Source: Eriocheir sinensis (taxonomy: Eukaryota; Arthropoda; Malacostraca; Decapoda; Varunidae). From it: a stretch of 64,000 bases of DNA. This document shows positions 1 to 10,407 of this stretch, piece by piece. A program made the translations under genes and the position numbers. The stretch spans positions 62,001 to 126,000 of the forward strand of contig NW_026111743.1 of assembly GCF_024679095.1 (NCBI RefSeq), written 5' to 3'. Within the stretch, counting starts at the first letter, position 1; each line of letters begins with the position of its first letter. The notes beneath the pieces are model-generated. The model had not been told where the DNA came from, did not search any database, and saw nothing but the letters and a program-made list of their open reading frames with translations.

Positions 1-2493
1 TGTGCAGGGGAGAAGAACTGGCGGAGACGGTACAGAACGCCCAGCCTCGAGGAAGCTGATTTAGTAAGAGATGAGATAGGAAGTTTCCAGTTGAGATTTT
101 GAGTTAAGGATAGACCGAGGATGTTTAGTGTTGAGGAAGGTGATAGCTGGGTGTTGTCAAAGAATAGGGGATAGTTGTTTGGAAGAGTGTGTCGAGTGGA
201 TAGGTGGAGAAACTGTGTTTTTGAGGCGTTGAAGGACACCAGGTTCTTCTACCCCAAACTGAAATAATAGTAAGGTCTGAGGCTAAGCGTTCTGCAGCCT
301 CCAGCCTTGAGTCGTTAAGTTCCTGAAGGGTGGGCCTTCTATTAAAAGAAGTTGAATAATGCAGAGTGGAATCATCGGCGTAGGAATGGATAGGACAGTT
401 CGTTTTGGAAAGAAGATCATCAATGAACAACAGAAAAAGAGTGGGAGATAGGACAGAACCCTGTGGGACACCACTGTTAATAGATTTAGGGGAAGAACAG
501 TGACCGTCTACCACGGCAGAAATAGAACGGTCAGAAAGGAAACTGGAGATAAAGGTACAGAGAGAGGATAGAAACCGTAGGAGGGTAGTTTAGAAAGCAA
601 AAATGTGTGCCAGACCCTATCAAAAGCTTTTGATATGTCCAGCGCAATAGCAAAAGTTTCACCGAAACGGCTAAGAGAGGATGACCAAGAGTCAGTTAAG
701 AGCTAGGAGATCACCAGTAGAACGCCCCTTGCGGAACCCATACTGGCGATCAGATAGAAGGTCAGAAGTGGAAAGGTGCTTTTGAATCTTACGGTTAAGG
801 ATTGATTCAAAAGCTTTAGATAGACAAGAAAGTAAAGCAATAGGACGGTAGTTTGAGGGATTGGAGCGGTCACCCTTCTTAGGTACAGGCTGTGAGAAGG
901 CATACTTCCAGCAAGAAGGAAAGGTAGATGTTGACAGGCAGAGGCGAAAGAGTTTGACCAGACAGGGTGACAGCACGGAGGCACAGTTTTAAGGACAATA
1001 GGAGGCACTCCATCAGGTCCATAAGCCTTCTGAGGATTGAGGCCAGAGAGGGCATAGAAAACATCATTTTGAAGAATCTTTATAACAGGCATAAAGGAGT
1101 CAGAGGGGGGATGAGTAGGAGGAATATGCCCAGAATCGTCCAGAGTGGAGTTTTAGAAAGTTTGAGAGAAGAGTTCAGCCTTAGAGATAGATGAGACGGC
1201 AGTGTTGCCGTCAGGACTGAGGAGTGGAGGAAAGATGAAGAAGTGAAGTTGGAGGAGATGTTATAGGCTAGATGACAGAAGTCACGGGAAGAGTTAGAGA
1301 AAGCAAGGTTTTGACATTTTCTATTAATGAAAGAATTTTTGGTTAGTCGGAGAATAGATTTGGCACGATTTCGGGCAGAAATGTAAAGTTCATAATTAGC
1401 ATTAGTTTGAAGGCTTTGGTATCTTTTGTGAGCTACCTCTCTATCATTGACAGCACGAGAACAAGCGTGATTAAACCAAGGCTTTTTAGCGTGAGGAGTA
1501 GAGAAAGAACGAGGAATGTATGCCTCCATTCCAGAGACAATCACCTCTGTGATGCGCTGAGCACACACAGAGGGGTCTCTATCCTGGAAGCAATAATCAT
1601 TCCACGGGAAATCGGAAAAGTACATCCTCAGGTCGTCCCACCGAGCTGAAACAAAATGCCAGAAGCATCGCCTCTTCGGTGGGTCCAGAGGATGTACAGG
1701 AGCGATAGGACAGGATGCAGAAATAAGATTGTGATCGGAGGAGCCCAACGGAGAGAACAGTTTGACAGAATAAGCAGAAGGGTTTGAGGTAAGGAAGAGG
1801 TCTAGAATGTTGGGCCGATCTCCAAGACGGTCAGGAATACGTGTAGGGTGCTGGACCAACTGCTCTAGGTCGTTGAGGATAGCAAAGTTGTAGGCTTGTT
1901 CACCAGGATGGTCAGTGAAAGAGGATGAAAGCCAAAGCTGGTGGTGAACATTGAAATCTCCTAGGATGGAGATTTCAGCGAAGGGAGATTGGGTCAAGAT
2001 GTGCTCCACTTTAGAATTCAAATAGTCAAAGAATTTTACATAGTTGGTAGAGTTAGGTGAGAGATAAACAGCACAGATGTATTTAGTAATAGAATGACAG
2101 TGAAGTCTTAACCAGATGGTGGAAAATTCAGAAGAGTCAAGGTCGTGGGCACGAGAGAGTGATGTCGTTGCGCACGTAGGCGCAACATCCAGCTTTGGAT
2201 TGAAATTTAGGATAGAGATAGTAGGAGGGAACAGAGTAGAGATTGCTGTCAGTAGCCTCAGAAACCTGTGTTTCGGTAAGGAAGAGAAGGTGAGGTTTAG
2301 AGGAGGAGAGATGATGTTCCACAGAATGAAAATTAGAGCGAAGACCGCGAATGTTGCAGAAATTGAGAAGAAAGAGGTTCGAGGAGTTATCAAGACACCT
2401 CTCGGGTCGGCAGCCAGAAGGGGAGTCCTCCCTGGGGGAATTTGTGGTCCCCCCCCCAGGCGGGGACTCCGAGGCATTGCTTAATTGAGCCAT
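1..2493 (-). pseudogene. endonuclease-reverse transcriptase polyprotein, frameshifted
   Basis: This is the decayed ORF of family-A copy 1. It would encode an AP-type endonuclease followed by a reverse transcriptase that nicks target DNA and primes cDNA synthesis. Translation starts at an ATG at 2493 ([10 protein letters not shown]). The endonuclease start ([10 protein letters not shown]) runs to about 2137. A 2-base loss relative to the 15-kb copy then shifts frame, and the next frame (to about 1185) carries GDFN and SDHN. Further shifts occur near 1090, 980, 690 and 515. RT pieces include [32 protein letters not shown] and YADD. It keeps the usual PQG where the other copy has LQG. With at least five breaks it cannot make a full protein. 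Confidence 0.85.
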
Positions 2494-2553
2494 TTTGAAT
2501 TTTGAATTTTGGAAAAAGGTGTATATGTTATGTGAATGTAGTGTGGTGGTGTG
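1..2553 (-). mobile_element. Family-A non-LTR retrotransposon (copy 1, 3' end beyond window)
   Basis: The minus strand carries a LINE closely similar to the plus-strand copy at 15316-18575, and the two can be aligned from the 5' UTR to the edge of the window. The 5' end is near 2553, where similarity to the other copy's leader (ending in repeated AAAATTC just before the ATG) stops. The 3' end lies beyond base 1. The copy lies head to head against an RTE-like fragment that begins near 2560. The two family-A copies are in opposite orientation about 13 kb apart. Confidence 0.88.
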
Positions 2554-2559
2554 TGAAAT

Positions 2560-2975
2560 GTGTACATGGGCCTGGAATGAAAGTCAGAGGTCTAGAGTGC
2601 AGGCAGTGGAAATGAGTTATTTGAGGAGTGCTTGTGGTGTGAATAGAATGGATGGAATGAGTAACGATAGTGTGTACGAGCGTTTTGGAATGTGTCACAG
2701 GGGTGAATATAAGTGTTGAGTGGTGGAAGAAGTGAAGCGACAGACTTTAAAGAGGTTTGGCAACATGGAGCGAATGGAGGAGAGTAAGATGACCTGATGG
2801 GTGTATGTGAGTGAGACAGAGGGAGGGAATGCTAGAGAACGACCTCCAGTGAAATGAAGGGATAGGGTGCCAGAGTAAGTTACGGAGAGGGGGGAAAGAT
2901 CTTAGAGAAACTTTGAGCAAGCAAGGAGGGGAGCTCCTAGGAGCAGGCGTCGATGAAATGATGATGATGATGATG
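2560..2975 (+). mobile_element. RTE-like LINE, 3' fragment with (ATG)n tail
   Basis: The translation from about 2563 reads NESQRSRVQAVEMSYLRSAC followed by GVNRMDG. I recognise this as the C-terminal part of an RTE-like (BovB-type) LINE protein common in arthropods. A stop at 2717 and later stops break it, but the reading continues through KRFGNMERMEESKMT and RPPVKW to about 2930. It ends in an (ATG)n run at 2958-2975, the simple-repeat 3' tail expected of RTE elements. Only about 400 bp remain and no RT core is present. The exact clade is inferred. Confidence 0.7.
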
Positions 2976-5213
2976 AGTAGGAATAAAAATGTCTGCGTAA
3001 TGGGGGACTTTAATTATAGGAATATAGACTGGGAAGACCTAGTGGGTGTCCTGGAAGCCGAGGATTTTCTTGAAGTTATACAAGATAATTTACTTAAGCA
3101 GGTAGTTACTGAGCCTACCAGAGGAGGTAGCATATTAGACTTAGTCCTAACTAATAATGGAAACTTGCTACGTGAGTTGGAGGTGGGCGTTGAGTTAGGA
3201 AATAGTGACCACAGAACGGTTCGTTTTAGCTTAGACTGGGCGGTAAACCGCAAACCAAACCCAGTGTTAGTGCCAGCAAATTACGAGGGGCTTCGAAAAC
3301 ATCTTGAAGGGGTAAGCTGGGAAAATTTAGGGATTCATGAGGGCCAGAACTGTGGGTTGGTGAGCCAGGAGAACCAGGTAGAAATGACTTACAATAATTT
3401 AGTAAAAGTAATAGTAGAGGGGCAAGGACAGCATATACCCCAGCGAACACTTAGAAAAGAAAACAATGACCCTAAGTGGATGACTCGTGCACTAAAACAC
3501 GATATAGGGTTAAAGAAGGGAATTTATCAGAAAATAAAGAATGGTGAAACACATTTCGGGGGCCGGTATGTCGAACTATCTAGATGAGTGAAGAAACACA
3601 CCCGGGTAGCAAAAAGGAACTATGAGATCAAAGTAGCAAATAAGGCGAAAAATAATCCTAAGGGGTTCTTTCAGATGTATAGAACAAAAACAAGGGAAAG
3701 CATTGGACCGCTGAAAACAAACACAGGCGAGCTAGTGGAAAATTACGAAAATATGAGCACATTGTTTAACGAATACTTCCTTTCAGTATTCACACAAGAG
3801 GATCGAACGACTATTCCGGAAGGGTTCAGGTGTACGAGGGCGGAGATGGCGATAAATTGAGGGATATAATCATTACCAGGCAAGTAGTCCAGGATGAGAT
3901 AGATAAGCTGAAGAAGAATAAGTCGCCAGGTCCCGACGGGATATTTCCGAGGGCATTAAAGGAATACAAGGATGTACTCAGTGACCAACTAACCGACAAC
4001 TTTAAGATGTCGGTAAATACTGGTTATGTGCCCAGCCTATGGAAAGTAGCTAATGTGACGCCAATTTTCAAAAAGGGGGAGATGTCAGCTGCTTCAAACT
4101 ATCGACCAATTAGTTTAACATCGGTTATAGGCAAGATGCTGGAGTCCATAATAGCCAGGAACATTCGGGAGCATCTAGAGAAACATAGCTTAATTCACGA
4201 CTCGCAGCATGGGTTCACGAAATTTAGGTCATGCCTCATCAATCTCTTGTCCTACAATAAAGTATTTGAGGCGGTAGACAGAAATGAATATTATGATGTA
4301 ATATATCTTGATTTTAGTAAAGCGTTTGAGAAAGTTCCTCACCAACGACTGTTACTTAAATTTCAGGCTCACGGAGTAGAGGGTAAAATTTTGAACTGGG
4401 TCAAGGCGTGGCTTAGCAATAGGAAGCAAAGAGTGCAAATCAATGGTAAAAGATCTGACAGAGGATGTGTTACGAGTGGAGTCCCACAAGGTTCGGTATT
4501 AGGTCCACTTTTGTTTATTGTTTATATCAATGATTTAGATACATGAATTAGTAGTGCTGTCAGTTAGTTTACAGATGATACCAAGATCGATAGTATTCTC
4601 CAGGATGAACTAAACAGATTGTATGACTGGACGGATAAATGGCAGATGGACTTCAATATGGGGAAGTGCAGTATTCTGAGTGTAGGTAGGAACAACCCCT
4701 CACATAACTAGAGCAAACAGGGTACTGGGATTTATTTCAAGGAGCGTAAGCAACAGAAGCGCCGAAGTCTTCCTCAAACTATATTTAGCATTAGTTAGAC
4801 CTCATCTTGACTATACGGTTCAGTTCTGGTCACCTAACTATAGAATGGATATCAAAATGTTAGAATCAGTGCAGAGGAGGATGACTAAGATGATTCAGGG
4901 GTTGAGAAACTTGCATTCTCTAGAAAGGCGAAGGGTGCGTGGAGACATGATCGAGGTTTATAAATGGATGAAGGGTTTTAATAAGGGAGACATTCATAAG
5001 GTTTTGTTGGTAAGAGAACCGGGTAGGACACGAAGTAATGGGTTTAAACTGGATAAATTCAGATTCAACAGGAACATAGGCAAAAATTGGTTTACACACA
5101 GGGTTGTGGATGAGTGGAATAGGCTTAGCAGTCATGTGGTGAGTGCCAATACAATTGTCCTATTCAAAAATAGATTAGATCAATTCATGGACAGCGATAT
5201 TAGGTGGGGTTAG
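2976..5213 (+). pseudogene. CR1-like endonuclease/reverse transcriptase, broken
   Basis: The first open frame (2913-3587) holds the second half of an AP endonuclease, with GDFN, then SILDLVLTN and NSDH, and stops at TGA 3585. The next frame (3588-3860) carries the linker. A shift near 3830 moves into the RT frame, with SPGPDGIFP, FKKGEMS, NYRPISLTS, LDFSKAFEKVPH and GVPQGSVLGP. That frame stops at TGA 4544. Just beyond, the catalytic box reads FTDD where active relatives have FADD, and another stop (TAG) lies near 4567. The C-terminal frame 4845-5213 ends FMDSDIRWG, the same end as the intact relative at 24500. Several stops, a shift and three deletions show it is dead. Confidence 0.88.
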
Positions 5214-5313
5214 ATACACGGGAGCTACACGGGAGCTTAGGTTCAGAGGACCTGCCTCGTACAGGCCTACCGGCCTCTTGCAGACTCCTATGTTCTTATG
5301 TTCTTATGTTCTT
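2976..5313 (+). mobile_element. CR1-like LINE, copy 1, 5'-truncated and decayed
   Basis: The element begins directly after the (ATG)n tail of the preceding fragment and ends at three copies of the octamer ATGTTCTT (5290-5313). Short tandem 3' repeats instead of poly(A) are a known feature of CR1 elements. The 3' UTR (5214-5289, containing GGCCTACCGGCCTC) is shared with the copy ending near 24590. Compared with that copy it has lost about 30 bp near 4590, about 110 bp near 4710 and about 30 bp near 4910. Confidence 0.88.
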
Positions 5314-5659
5314 AACATTGCAGAAACGGAATTTGATTTTTAGTGTGGCAACACATTGACAAATGTTTTAGTATGGACTGAACATCAAAGATATATTTGG
5401 AAAATTGGTGCTTGTAGATCTTGACATTGTAATTGTCAAGAGTCTCCAGTTGTATCCTCTCCCCCATCTCTCCTGAAAATATTACTCTTGTCAAGCAATC
5501 TAAGTGAAGCCTTCCATCGAAGCTGGCGTGCAGTCATAATGTCATTCACTGTCCTAATAACAATGAAAATAATGCAATTACATGCACATATTTTATTATA
5601 TACAATTGTGAGAAAACCAGTGTGTAACTACTTTTAATATTTTTGTATGTATTTTCAGA
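5314..5659. other. unassigned AT-rich sequence
   Basis: No coding frame, structured repeat or recognisable element end is visible between the CR1 tail and the P-like transposase fossil. It may be non-coding sequence of the DNA transposon that follows. Confidence 0.4.
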
Positions 5660-6076
5660 CATGAAAAGTGAAAATTGCTGCACAAAACAGTCTGCCGTCT
5701 GTGCCGGGAGGCAAGGCAGCTCAAAGCCCAGGTTGTTACAACTCCTGGGCAGGTTTTGTCCAGAGCCAGCAATTTTTTTGATCCAATAGGGATGGATTTT
5801 TTTCTAAGGTCAGGTTCAACATGCTGCAAGATGCCAAGATCTAAGGCTAGCAGGAGATATGAGTTACATGAGAGGAGATTTGCTCTGGCCTTATACTCTC
5901 AAAGTCCAAAAGCAAATAGATTTCTAAGCACAGTATTTCACTTGCCTTCAGTTTCAACACTTCACTCATGACTCAGGGGTATTTCAGTAAATGTTGGCTG
6001 GAGCAAACAGACTCTGACGGCCCTGCAACAAAGTGCACAGGCTTTGTCAAAAGAAGAGATAATTTGTGGAATTTGC
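5660..6076 (+). pseudogene. P-element/THAP9-like transposase fragment
   Basis: The frame around 5830-5968 reads RRYELHERRFALALYSQSPK and then LSTVFHLPSVSTLHS. This resembles the conserved segment after the THAP domain in P-element and THAP9 transposases, where a 'YSPKAYKFL..F.LPS..TL' block precedes the catalytic core. The same frame continues past a TGA at about 5969 with LRGISVNVGW and QSAQALSKEE, also as expected for this family, so the stop probably replaced a Trp codon. The upstream part (CRLCREARQL) has no clear family match. The catalytic acidic residues are not present. The identification is from recalled family patterns. Confidence 0.6.
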
Positions 6077-6136
6077 CATTATTTGTATTACTCTTGTTAA
6101 ACCAATAATTTTTTTCCATATACTTTGCCAAATATT

Positions 6137-6320
6137 GCAAGTAATGCACCATTGTTGGTCTTGCCTGTTATAAATCATATCTTGTTCAGTTAACAAGCAT
6201 TGGGTGTCTGCCACTTTCCAGTTGTAATGCAAGGAATCAATTATCTCCCAGCCAGATATCGCAAGTAATGCACCATTGTTGGTTTTGCCTGTTATAAATC
6301 AGATCATGTTCAGCTGCCAA
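6137..6320 (+). repeat. ~124-bp repeat, two tandem copies
   Basis: Two copies start with GCAAGTAATGCACCATTGTT at 6137 and 6261, 124 bp apart, and both continue with TTGCCTGTTATAAATCA and TGTTCAG. Related copies lie at 11310-11460 and 12240-12400, on the other side of the gypsy-type element. The function is unknown. They could be non-coding sequence of the P-like element. Confidence 0.65.
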
Positions 6321-6976
6321 CACTGGTAACATGCCCTACACCTGCACCTACAATTAGCATGTTCCTGACAGTACGTTCTCACACTTTTCACACACCTCTC
6401 ATACTGTGGTGTATGTCAGTTAACCTCTGCTCAGGTATTTGACGGTTCGCCTGTGAGTGAAAAACCTCAACATTTACGTTAATACTCAAACTAGAGGGAA
6501 AACTCCATAGCGAGGCGTCATTCCTGTTAGAGCGGGCTTGGCGAACTTCGCCACAATTATTCACAATATGTAAGTGGTGTTATGTATGTATACAGTGTAG
6601 GTGGGACAGATGTGGAGTAGATGTAGGTAGGTGTAAAATGGTGTAAATTATTGTAAAAATTCCCGGCCATCTGCCTAATTTTTCCTACATTATCACACCA
6701 TGCACCGACCATACAACTTAAATTTTCAGCATGCCGCAAAACTTTCGGCCAAACCAGCTTTTCAGGGTTGCATTTACTACTCCACCACCTACAGTTCACG
6801 ACAGCTACTATCTGCTCGAAAACACATGGCCGGATGGCGGGGTGCTCCGCCAACCATCCTCGAAACCACCTAATATGCACACTTTCGTCACTTGGTTCCT
6901 CGATTCAGCTGAATCTGAGGTCCCAAGATCCGAACATAAAGTCTCCGAGCCACTTAACCTGTCCACTTTGATCATC
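6321..6976. other. unassigned; expected site of gypsy 3' part
   Basis: If the minus-strand gypsy element had a Gmr1-like gene order, its RT/RNase H and 3' LTR would lie here. I see no RT motif and no match to the LTR candidate at about 10410-11105. Short frames on both strands show no recognisable family. Confidence 0.4.
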
Positions 6977-8787
6977 TTACTCTGCTACCACATCTACGAT
7001 CCGAGGTTGAGAATAGTGAGCTTTAACTAACTCTAGACACCTCACCTTCTCATCATCATACTCAGTTTTTCGCAAGCAGCCTGCGGCTGCATCTGGCCGG
7101 TAGTATTGTTTCAACATGTTGATGTGGAACCGTTTTGGGTGTCCGTCAACCAGGAAAATATAATTAAGGACATTAACCTTCTCCTGAACCCCATAAGGTC
7201 CCTTCCACTGAGCTAACAGCTTGTTGCTCACTGTGGGAAGCAAAACTAGACACTGTCCTCCTACACTGAGCTTGTTGGTGGTAGCGAGTGTTCTAAGTGC
7301 TCATCGGTTCACGGATAGAGAAAATCATATCCGCCAGGGTTACTTTATTAGACAAAACTTACACAGCTCATCACGACAAGGACAACACATAGGATAGGTG
7401 TTTGTTTGTGTATGCGTTTGTGTGAATGTTGTTTGTGTAGGTTAACATTTAAGTGTTGGTGTATGTGTGGAACAATGTGTAACGGTGGACAACAAGAGAA
7501 CGTGGACGGACAGTCAAAGGTAAACGAATACAAGGAAAGTTAACGATGAAGACGCGACAAGACAGACTGACAGACACAGTGACGATGGACATTACATGAA
7601 AACACTGAGAATCTTAGTCTCTCTTTGCAGCACCCCATTTTCTTGTCACTGAGGGGAAGGAACACGGAATTTGAGCGGTGACTGCTACAAGCTTACGCAA
7701 CTTTGCCTTATTCGTAGTAACTTTTCTGTACTTGTTTTGCTTTGAGTAACTCCTCCTTAGCAATGTTACAGGTCTCTCTCAGCCTGTCACCTAAAAATAA
7801 CACTTACTGGTATGTGGTCTTGACGTCCGGGTCCGGAACATTGTCATTCCACAACTCTCTCAATAACTGAAGCGGACCCTTAACCGACCTACCATATATT
7901 AGCTCAAACGGGGAGAACCTAGTGGAGCTCTGTGGCACTTCTCTGTACGCGAACAACAAAGGAGCCAGGTACCTAGGCCATTCCTTGGGTTGTTCGGCAG
8001 CCATGCGTTTAAACATTTTCTTAAGTGTGCCGTTAAAACGTTCACACAGTCCTTTCCCAATGGGATGGTAGGACGTGGTCCGTAATTCTTTGCACGCTAG
8101 CAGACGGAGTACTTCCTCCATCATCCCTGAGGTGAACGGAGTACCTCGATCACTCATTATTTGTCTGGGTATACCTACTCGGCAAAATATAGTCATGAGA
8201 GCTTCAGCCACAGTTTCCGTCTCAATATTCTTTAGCGGCACTGCTTCTGCCCAACGCGTGGCAAAATCTACAAGCGTAAGAATATACCAGGAGCCATCGC
8301 TAGCTCGGGGTTCGATCGGCCCCACCAAATCTACCGCTACTCTCTCACAAGGCGAGTCAATAATGGGCAGTGGCTGTAAGGGAGCAGGCTTTACCCTTCC
8401 CCTATCTATAGTCTTTTGGCATACATCGCACGACCTCACAAATCTAGCTACCTCCTGACCAATCCCTGGCCAGTAAAAATGTGCTTGTACGCGAGCGAGT
8501 GTCTTAGCTCTTCCCATGTGACCGCCTAGAGCAGTACTGTGACCTAACTTGAGAACAGCCTCTCTGTATCTCGCATGCACGGCTAACTGCAATTTCCTTT
8601 CACCCGAGGGAGAGATAATCTGCCTATATATCAAGCCACGCTGCTTGATCAAACTGACGCGGTTGTCGTTCAGCTGAATGACACTGTTTTCCTGCAAATG
8701 TTTGCGTACGCCGTGCAGGGTGTCGTCTCTCTTCACCTCCTTCCTTACGTCCTCGCTGTTAGTTAGATCTCCAAGAGATGTAACCAT
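6977..8787 (-). pseudogene. gypsy integrase (IN), interrupted
   Basis: Integrase inserts retrotransposon cDNA into the host genome. The 327-codon open frame 8787-7804 has the zinc-binding HHCC site (H83, H90, C120, C123) and the DDE triad: D153 in VDLVG, D213 in MSDRG and E249 in CERFNG. The D-E spacing is the standard 35 residues. The frame ends at TAA, but coding similarity continues to about 7690 with two further stops (GDRLRETCNIAKEELLKAKQ). About 400 bp of unrelated sequence follow, and the C-terminal part resumes at 7260-6977 (LLAQWKGPYGVQEK, FHINMLKQYY). The core is well kept but the gene is dead. Confidence 0.9.
7275..7690 (-). mobile_element. insertion within integrase gene, possible solo LTR
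   Basis: This stretch separates two parts of the integrase that should be contiguous. On the minus strand it contains a TAATAAAG polyadenylation-like signal near 7349 in a T-rich, gene-free sequence, which would suit a solo LTR. I could not define its ends or a target duplication. Confidence 0.35.
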
Positions 8788-9190
8788 GAAAGGCCTATAA
8801 CAATACTCTTACGCTTAGCAGCTGCACGGGTCATTACTGCTGCATCAATCTGAGGCTCACCTTCTCCTTGTAACTTTTCACATTCCCAAAAATCCTCTGG
8901 ATCCAACACCGCGTTAGGTGTTTGGGTGACTGCATTTTTACTCATCCCGTTAGTAGCTCCGGGAATGTTGCCAATCACTAAATCATAGAGCAGTGTTTCG
9001 AGTGTCACCGCCATGATCCAGCCTGCGTAATCGGGTGACTTGACTTTTATCTTTTTTTCAGGAGCTATCACTTGCGCGCTATTCAACAACCATATTTTTC
9101 TACGTTCGCCTGTGAATTCATGTCCTAGCTAAGCTGTGCCTCAGTGTACAAAGGTAGAACCACTATCCCGCATCACCGTGACCTCTCGGT
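8763..9190 (-). pseudogene. gypsy aspartic protease region
   Basis: On the minus strand near 9185 the translation reads VTVMRDSGSTFVH, carrying the D-S-G active-site triplet of retropepsins. After stops and a gap it continues as KVKSPDYAG and LLYDLVIGNIPGA, the usual C-terminal half of this protease type. MTRAAAKRK follows, and within about 30 bases the integrase frame begins. The D-S-G loop is separated from the open part (9089-8763) by two stops. There is no RT sequence between this and integrase, so the gene order is PR-IN. Confidence 0.7.
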
Positions 9191-9425
9191 CTCCTACCAA
9201 ACCTTTACTCAAATTCAACCGATCATCGTACTGATTAGTGGCTGCTCCGACCACTAGTCATAGATTCTGCGCCTCATCGCGCTACTGGCCGTTCACGGAA
9301 GGCACATGTGGTGGCGAACCCTGCTTTCTACCAAAATTACCATGCTGCGTTGCACTTTCTTTTCTTACTGCAGCATTTTTGTACCACTTTGAGTAGTTAC
9401 CCTGATACGGTCGTGACCCATAACT

Positions 9426-10400
9426 TCAAGTTTTCGGACGCGGTGCATAATGCTGGTTACTTTTGGCTGAAGGCCACGGGCGGCTGATCGCACCAGGGGT
9501 GGTGGTGACGCCTGACCCAATCTTTCTTCCACGGGCATCACTCTGCATGTTATTGCTTTTAACTACAGGCTTTTTCGTCCTACCGCAGTCCTCAAAATAG
9601 GAATTAGCAATTTCCTTCATAACTTCCAATTTCCTCACCTAGTCTATTTTTAACCTCATGACTAATTCATCTGAGCAGGAGTTTACGTACTGCGCACGCA
9701 ATATTAGGTCCTTCACACCTTCAACTGTCTCCTCAGCACCGTCTTTCTTGAGCCATTGCTCTAAGTACTCCTTGAGGCGAGCAGCAAATTGAATTGCTGT
9801 CTCATCGTCATTTATGGAGGCAGAGGAGAACTGATTCTTTAAATCATCAAAAGACATTCCATAAGCTGCCAATAATGCCTCCTTCATATCCTTATACTCA
9901 AGAGAGTTATCATCCAATCTATGAATCACTTCCAAAGCTTTACCTTCAAAAAGACTCATGAATTGCACACGCTTGGTGATCTCATCATACTGCATTAACT
10001 TAGCGGCTTCCTCAAACCGCGCTATAAATATCTAAATCTTGTCACCTTCCTTGAAATGATTAAGCTTTAGCTTCGGAGAAACTACTTTATTATTCTGAGA
10101 GTTATTACCATTCCCATTATTCGCCGCTAGCTCGGCCATTTTTACTGCATGGGCCTCCTTTTCTCGCTCTCTCTCAGCTTCCATTTTCCGTAATTGTAGC
10201 TGGTGTTGCTCTCGTTCTCGCTCTCTCGCTTTCTCTTGCTCTTTGATTATATACTCTCTGGCTTCCTTAGCATTGTACCCTAACTCTTCCGTTTCCAGTT
10301 TCCACTGTGATATAGACATTTTGCTAGATAATACCTCGAGCCTAACAGCCAATACTTCTCCTATGGAGTGTGAGGTCAGTTTACTGTTCCGGGCGCCATT
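9426..10400 (-). pseudogene. gypsy gag (capsid) remnant
   Basis: The frame 10457-10032 encodes a highly charged coiled-coil-like stretch (EKAREREREQHQLQLRKMEA) and ends LNHFKEGDKI. After a stop at about 10032 the frame to 9639 has RVQFMSLFEGKALEVIHRLD and LKEYLEQWLKKDG, which looks like the capsid/SCAN-like fold typical of gypsy gag. A further stop precedes a basic tail (9638-9426). No CCHC zinc knuckle is visible. Gag would form the particle that packages element RNA. At least two in-frame stops break it. Confidence 0.65.
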
Positions 10401-10404
10401 TAAT
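10383..10404 (-). promoter_or_regulatory. candidate primer-binding site (tRNA-Lys type)
   Basis: The minus strand reads TGGCGCCCGGAACAG just before gag. A primer-binding site complementary to the 3' end of animal tRNA-Lys begins TGGCGCCCGAACAG, so this matches apart from one extra G. Its place between the LTR candidate and gag fits a PBS. Confidence 0.55.
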
Positions 10405-10407
10405 GTG

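Noticed and set aside
2116..2484. Plus-strand 122-codon frame
   Set aside because: It is the antisense of the family-A endonuclease start.
6557..6880. Missing RT domain of the gypsy element
   Set aside because: The minus-strand frame here has none of the RT motifs (no LPQG-like or YXDD-like box), so I could not assign it.
8075..8458. Plus-strand 127-codon frame
   Set aside because: It is the antisense of the integrase core.
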